A DNA stretch of 60,781 nt from Candidatus Bathyarchaeota archaeon. GTDB lineage: Archaea; Thermoproteota; Bathyarchaeia; TCS64. The position numbers and the translations under genes are program-made. The notes under the pieces are model-generated. The model did not search any database, had not been told where the DNA came from, and saw nothing but the letters and a program-made list of their open reading frames with translations. Below are positions 58,198-60,781 of the stretch, piece by piece (position 1 is the first letter of the stretch; every line of letters starts with the position of its first letter). The stretch covers positions 1-60,781 of the forward strand of contig JABIBQ010000057.1 of the NCBI GenBank assembly GCA_018652685.1, given 5' to 3'.

Positions 58198-58265
58198 CGC
58201 GCGCTTTTTTGTAGCAAAACAAGGGTGTGAACGGAGGTGTGAAAATATTTCAGTCTACCAATTTT
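58198..58265. repeat. AGCAAAAC repeat, copy 2, starting with a CG tract
   Basis: CGCGCGC (58198-58204) runs into TTTTTTGTAGCAAAACAAGG and GTGTGAACGGAGGTGTGAA, then ATATTTCAGTCTACC. It aligns with copy 1 at 57391; a shorter relative follows the tract at 15856. Confidence 0.55.
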
Positions 58266-58434
58266 CTTTGTTCGAAGACGGTGTATAAACATCCTTTCGG
58301 AGTGGTCCCTTCCCGTTGGAGCTGTCAATTACCCATCCTCTAAAGGAAACTTCGCATTTCAGTTTGGCTCCCTCTGTTTCTACGCTAACAAATTCCAGTA
58401 TATTTAGATAATTACACGAGGAAAGGCAACTTGA

Positions 58435-58926
58435 TCAGAGTTCGCTTATCCACGCGAACCTTTTCTCGGTGTTAAGGAACGCGACAGAGCTTCTCCCAGT
58501 CAAGTAGCCGCAGACCTCGCCTGGGTTGACGACCAATATACCGTTCTCCTCTCGAACGGACGCCCTGTGAGAGTGGCCTCTGACCACGACATCATACTCG
58601 CCGCTCATAGCCCTGTCCATCTCGGATTTAATGTGACCGTGGGTGAGTGCTATCTTCAGCCCGCCTTCCTCGACCTCAGCGAAGTAGCCCCGGAGGTCTG
58701 CTCCAACACCGGAATAGACATTCTTCAGCTCCTCGGTCTCGGCGCAGTTGTTGCCGAACACCCCGATCATGGGCACGTCCAGTTCTGCGTATGGCTTCGC
58801 GGTGAACAGGGAGATATAGTCCCCCGCGTGGAGGACCAGTTTTACCCGCTCCTCCTTGAGCCGCTCGATAGCCCTCTCGATCAACGGTAGGCGGTCGTGG
58901 GTGTCCGATATCAGTCCTACTATCAT
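58435..58926 (-). CDS. YfcE/MJ0936-type metallophosphoesterase
   Basis: The 163-residue protein has the full calcineurin-like metal site: DTHD near 8-11, HAGDY at 35, FGNNCAE at 57-63, THGHIK at 94-99 and GHSHR at 116-120. Members hydrolyse phosphodiesters with manganese. Its start overlaps the stop of the kinase gene by four bases (ATGA-type), so it is coupled to the sugar-kinase operon. What it cleaves there is unknown, but a sugar-phosphate or a signalling nucleotide is plausible. Confidence 0.9.
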   Translation of the reverse strand: MIVGLISDTHDRLPLIERAIERLKEERVKLVLHAGDYISLFTAKPYAELDVPMIGVFGNNCAETEELKNVYSGVGADLRGYFAEVEEGGLKIALTHGHIKSEMDRAMSGEYDVVVRGHSHRASVREENGILVVNPGEVCGYLTGRSSVAFLNTEKRFAWISEL

Positions 58927-60350
58927 TGTCCTTTCAGCTCCATGAATCTCGTGTACGCCGTGTCCCAGTCAGCCCCGGACTGGGGCCTGTAGAACTGCTG
59001 GAGGAGCCTCTCGGCCAGGACTCCCCTTGCCTCCCAGACATCATCAAGCATTCCAATTCCCTTGAGCTGCATGATGGCGTTCCCTATCGCTGTTGCCTCG
59101 ATGGGCCCCGCGATCACGGTCCTGTCCGTGGCGTCGGCGGTGAGCTGGTTCATCACCTTGTTCTGAGATCCTCCGCCGATGATGTGAATATGCTCGTAGG
59201 TCTTTCCCGTGATTGATTCAAGCTCACTCAGGGTGTGTCTGTACAGGACGGCGAGGCTGTCATAGACGCACCTGATGTGCTCGCCCATGGACATTGGCTC
59301 GCTCTGGCCCGTGTCCCTGCAGTACTTGACTATCCTGGGCGTCATCTCCCCGGGTGCCATGAATAAGGGGTCCCAGGGATCGATGAAGCACCTGAAGGGC
59401 TCCTCGTTGACCGCCATCTCCTGGAGGTCCTCGTTTGTGACCGCCTCACCCTTGCCCACCCACTCCCTGAGCAGCTCCTGCTGGAACCAGAACCCCGGCA
59501 GGTTCCTGAGGAGGCGGGTCGTTCCCTCGACTCCCCCCTCGTTTGTGAAGTTCAGGTCATAAACAGCGTCGTTGATGACCGGTGAAGGCACCTCAGTCCC
59601 CAGCAGGCTCCATGTGCCGCTACTGATGTAGCAGAACTTTGTCGCCTTCGTGGGCACGGCTGCAACCGCGCTTCCCGTGTCGTGGCATGCTGGTGCAGTG
59701 ATGCTGACGCTGTTCATCGCCCCCAGGATGGTGCCTGGTTTCACGATTGGCGGAAATAGGTCAACGGGAAGCCCAACGGCCTCGATTATCTCCTCGTCCC
59801 ACGTCCCCTTGACGGGGTTGAACAACTGGGTCGTTGTGGCGTGGGTCAGCTCGCACCTCTTCTCCCCCGTTAGCCAGAAGTTGAACAGATCTGGGAAACC
59901 AAGGTAACCGCCCGCCTTGTTCAAGGTCCGTTTCCTCCTCTTCACGAGGCTGGCCAGCTGGTACAGGGTGTTCAGTGGCAGGAACTGGACGCCAGTCCTG
60001 TCGAATATCTCCCGCCTGCCCATCCGATCGAAGACCCACTCCATCATACCCTCGGTGCGCTGGTCCCTGTAGTGGAACGGGTCCTCCATGAGGTTGCCCT
60101 GGGGGTCAAGGAGGCCGAAATCAACTCCCCAGGAGTCGATGCCGATACTCTGGGCCCCCTCGCTTGCCCACTCCACTCCCTTGATTGTCTCCCGCCACAA
60201 CTGCTGGATGTCCCATGAAAGTTTCCCGCCCCTCTGGACGGGTGTGTTTGGGAACCTATGAACCTCGTGGATGCTGAAGGCGTCACCGATGTACTCGACC
60301 TTCATGACCCTCCCGTTGCTTGCGCCCAGGTCAACGGCTATGACGTGCAT
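58923..60350 (-). CDS. rhaB: FGGY-family sugar kinase, rhamnulokinase-like
   Basis: The 475-residue protein has the RhaB pattern of the FGGY family: VDLGASNGRVM at 6-16, SIGIDSWGVDFGLLD near 67-81, YRDQRTEGM, the ATP region IHIIGGGSQN near 390-399 and QLTADATDRTVIAGPIEATAIGNAIMQ. It should phosphorylate L-rhamnulose (or L-fuculose), giving a 1-phosphate for an aldolase. The isomerase gene lies three bases upstream. No aldolase is visible in the window. The kinase precedes the phosphodiesterase gene in the operon. Confidence 0.9.
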   Translation of the reverse strand: MHVIAVDLGASNGRVMKVEYIGDAFSIHEVHRFPNTPVQRGGKLSWDIQQLWRETIKGVEWASEGAQSIGIDSWGVDFGLLDPQGNLMEDPFHYRDQRTEGMMEWVFDRMGRREIFDRTGVQFLPLNTLYQLASLVKRRKRTLNKAGGYLGFPDLFNFWLTGEKRCELTHATTTQLFNPVKGTWDEEIIEAVGLPVDLFPPIVKPGTILGAMNSVSITAPACHDTGSAVAAVPTKATKFCYISSGTWSLLGTEVPSPVINDAVYDLNFTNEGGVEGTTRLLRNLPGFWFQQELLREWVGKGEAVTNEDLQEMAVNEEPFRCFIDPWDPLFMAPGEMTPRIVKYCRDTGQSEPMSMGEHIRCVYDSLAVLYRHTLSELESITGKTYEHIHIIGGGSQNKVMNQLTADATDRTVIAGPIEATAIGNAIMQLKGIGMLDDVWEARGVLAERLLQQFYRPQSGADWDTAYTRFMELKGQ

Positions 60351-60353
60351 CTC

Positions 60354-60781
60354 TTAACCCACCTTGACGTCGCCGCAGATGTGCACGGCCAGCCCCAGCT
60401 CGTTGAACATGGCTGCCTTTCCAGCCAACGCCTTGTCTGCGGCCCCTGCAGATGGTGCATAGACCACCTGGATGTGGTTCGCCTTGTGCTGGGCCATAAA
60501 CTGGTCACGGGACACGCCGTGTAGCACCGCGCTCATGATGGGCCAAGCCGGTGTGGTCGCGTCCCACCGCCTCTGAGTTTCCTCGTCGGGTAATGAGACA
60601 ACTGATCCCCTGCCGATATCAACGTGCAGGCCATCGGTTTTCACGTAGACCCTGCTCCACACTATCTCACCGGGCTTGCTGTCTCCCTTCAGGCTACCCC
60701 CGCCCAGTGGGAAGTACATGGGCGGCTGCCTTTCGCTGCTTGCACCCTCGTACCCACCCTTGAAGTGGGACGGTGGTGCAC
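60354..60781 (-). CDS. L-fucose/L-arabinose-isomerase-like protein (5' end outside window)
   Basis: The frame is open to the right edge and shows the last 141 residues. YFPLGGGSLKGD and the C-terminal KANHIQVVYAPSAGAADKAL with LGLAVHICGDV match the fucose/arabinose isomerase family rather than RhaA, in which the last strands differ. With the kinase next to it, it probably supplies the ketose from a deoxy-sugar or pentose aldose. The kinase start lies only three bases after its TAA stop, so the genes are cotranscribed. Confidence 0.75.
   Translation of the reverse strand, partial: APPSHFKGGYEGASSERQPPMYFPLGGGSLKGDSKPGEIVWSRVYVKTDGLHVDIGRGSVVSLPDEETQRRWDATTPAWPIMSAVLHGVSRDQFMAQHKANHIQVVYAPSAGAADKALAGKAAMFNELGLAVHICGDVKVG

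Noticed and set aside
1-60781. General reassignment of TAG to an amino acid
   Set aside because: Many intact genes, such as CoA-transferase subunit B, both MFS-adjacent creatininases and UspA's neighbours, use TAG or other stops normally; no pylT/pylS is in the window.

Overview
The window looks like chromosomal DNA from an uncultured, GC-rich archaeon. The supporting signs are a GTP-type PEP carboxykinase, a translin-family protein, an F420-type luciferase-like oxidoreductase, a stand-alone AlaX, two DUF362 proteins, very heavy use of AGG for arginine, and promoters with a TATA-like box about 22-31 bases upstream of the start codon and little room for a leader. Only a few genes have a Shine-Dalgarno sequence. 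A secreted propeller protein with a C-terminal membrane anchor also fits. An Asgard or TACK lineage is possible, but nothing here proves it. I see no rRNA, no intact tRNA, no CRISPR array, no transposase and no integrase.

Layout. 0-3.7 kb: the two subunits of a family I CoA-transferase (the first cut by the window edge), a creatininase-family amidohydrolase and an MFS transporter. 3.8-10.9 kb: mostly housekeeping genes (PEP carboxykinase, an AstE/aspartoacylase-like deacylase, CysS, translin, threonine dehydratase, an MBL hydrolase). 10.9-19.9 kb: a DUF2178/XRE regulator pair, an ACR3-type arsenite exporter, a second creatininase of identical length, an M20 peptidase, a second MFS transporter, a DppA-type D-aminopeptidase, a methyltransferase and an isoprenylcysteine-methyltransferase-like membrane enzyme. 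19.9-22.9 kb: a small accessory patch with a broken rhodanese gene, two TIGR04076-type proteins, an anchored MBL protein and an iron-sulfur flavoprotein, with short intergenic repeats between them. 22.9-28.2 kb: amidohydrolase, iron alcohol dehydrogenase, LLM oxidoreductase and secreted propeller. 28.2-34.3 kb: gene fragments mixed with UspA, small helical proteins, an NHL propeller, a DUF362 protein and a methyltransferase. 34.3-43.97 kb: winged-helix regulator, Fe-S proteins, DUF362-ferredoxin and HIT, CoA-disulfide reductase-rhodanese, a hydrolase without its nucleophile, an Old Yellow Enzyme relative, and an orphan LivH-type permease beside a DUF1624 acyltransferase. 44-49.7 kb: class III aminotransferase, YtcJ-type amidohydrolase, AlaX, LemA and HtpX. 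49.7-53.8 kb: CaiB-type CoA-transferase, a thiamine-diphosphate enzyme interrupted by one in-frame TAG, and an M20 peptidase. 53.8-58.4 kb: a visibly more A+T-rich patch with a solute-binding protein lacking a signal peptide, an Fe-S protein, a PPOX flavoprotein and a B3/4 protein, framed by related short repeats. 58.4-60.8 kb: phosphodiesterase, rhamnulokinase-like kinase and a sugar isomerase cut by the right edge.

Taken together, the genes describe a heterotroph that imports and breaks down small organic compounds: amidohydrolases, creatininases, M20 and M55 peptidases, aminotransferase, CoA-transferases, sugar isomerase and kinase, with PEP carboxykinase linking to gluconeogenesis. Many catabolic genes stand alone or in pairs behind their own promoters rather than in long operons.

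The strongest unexplained signals are outside the intact genes. Alternating CG tracts sit almost only in spacers. Several families of short imperfect repeats, some tRNA-arm-like, are associated with them. There are many gene fragments, one pair of which meets exactly at a CG tract. Three otherwise coherent reading frames are broken by TAG.
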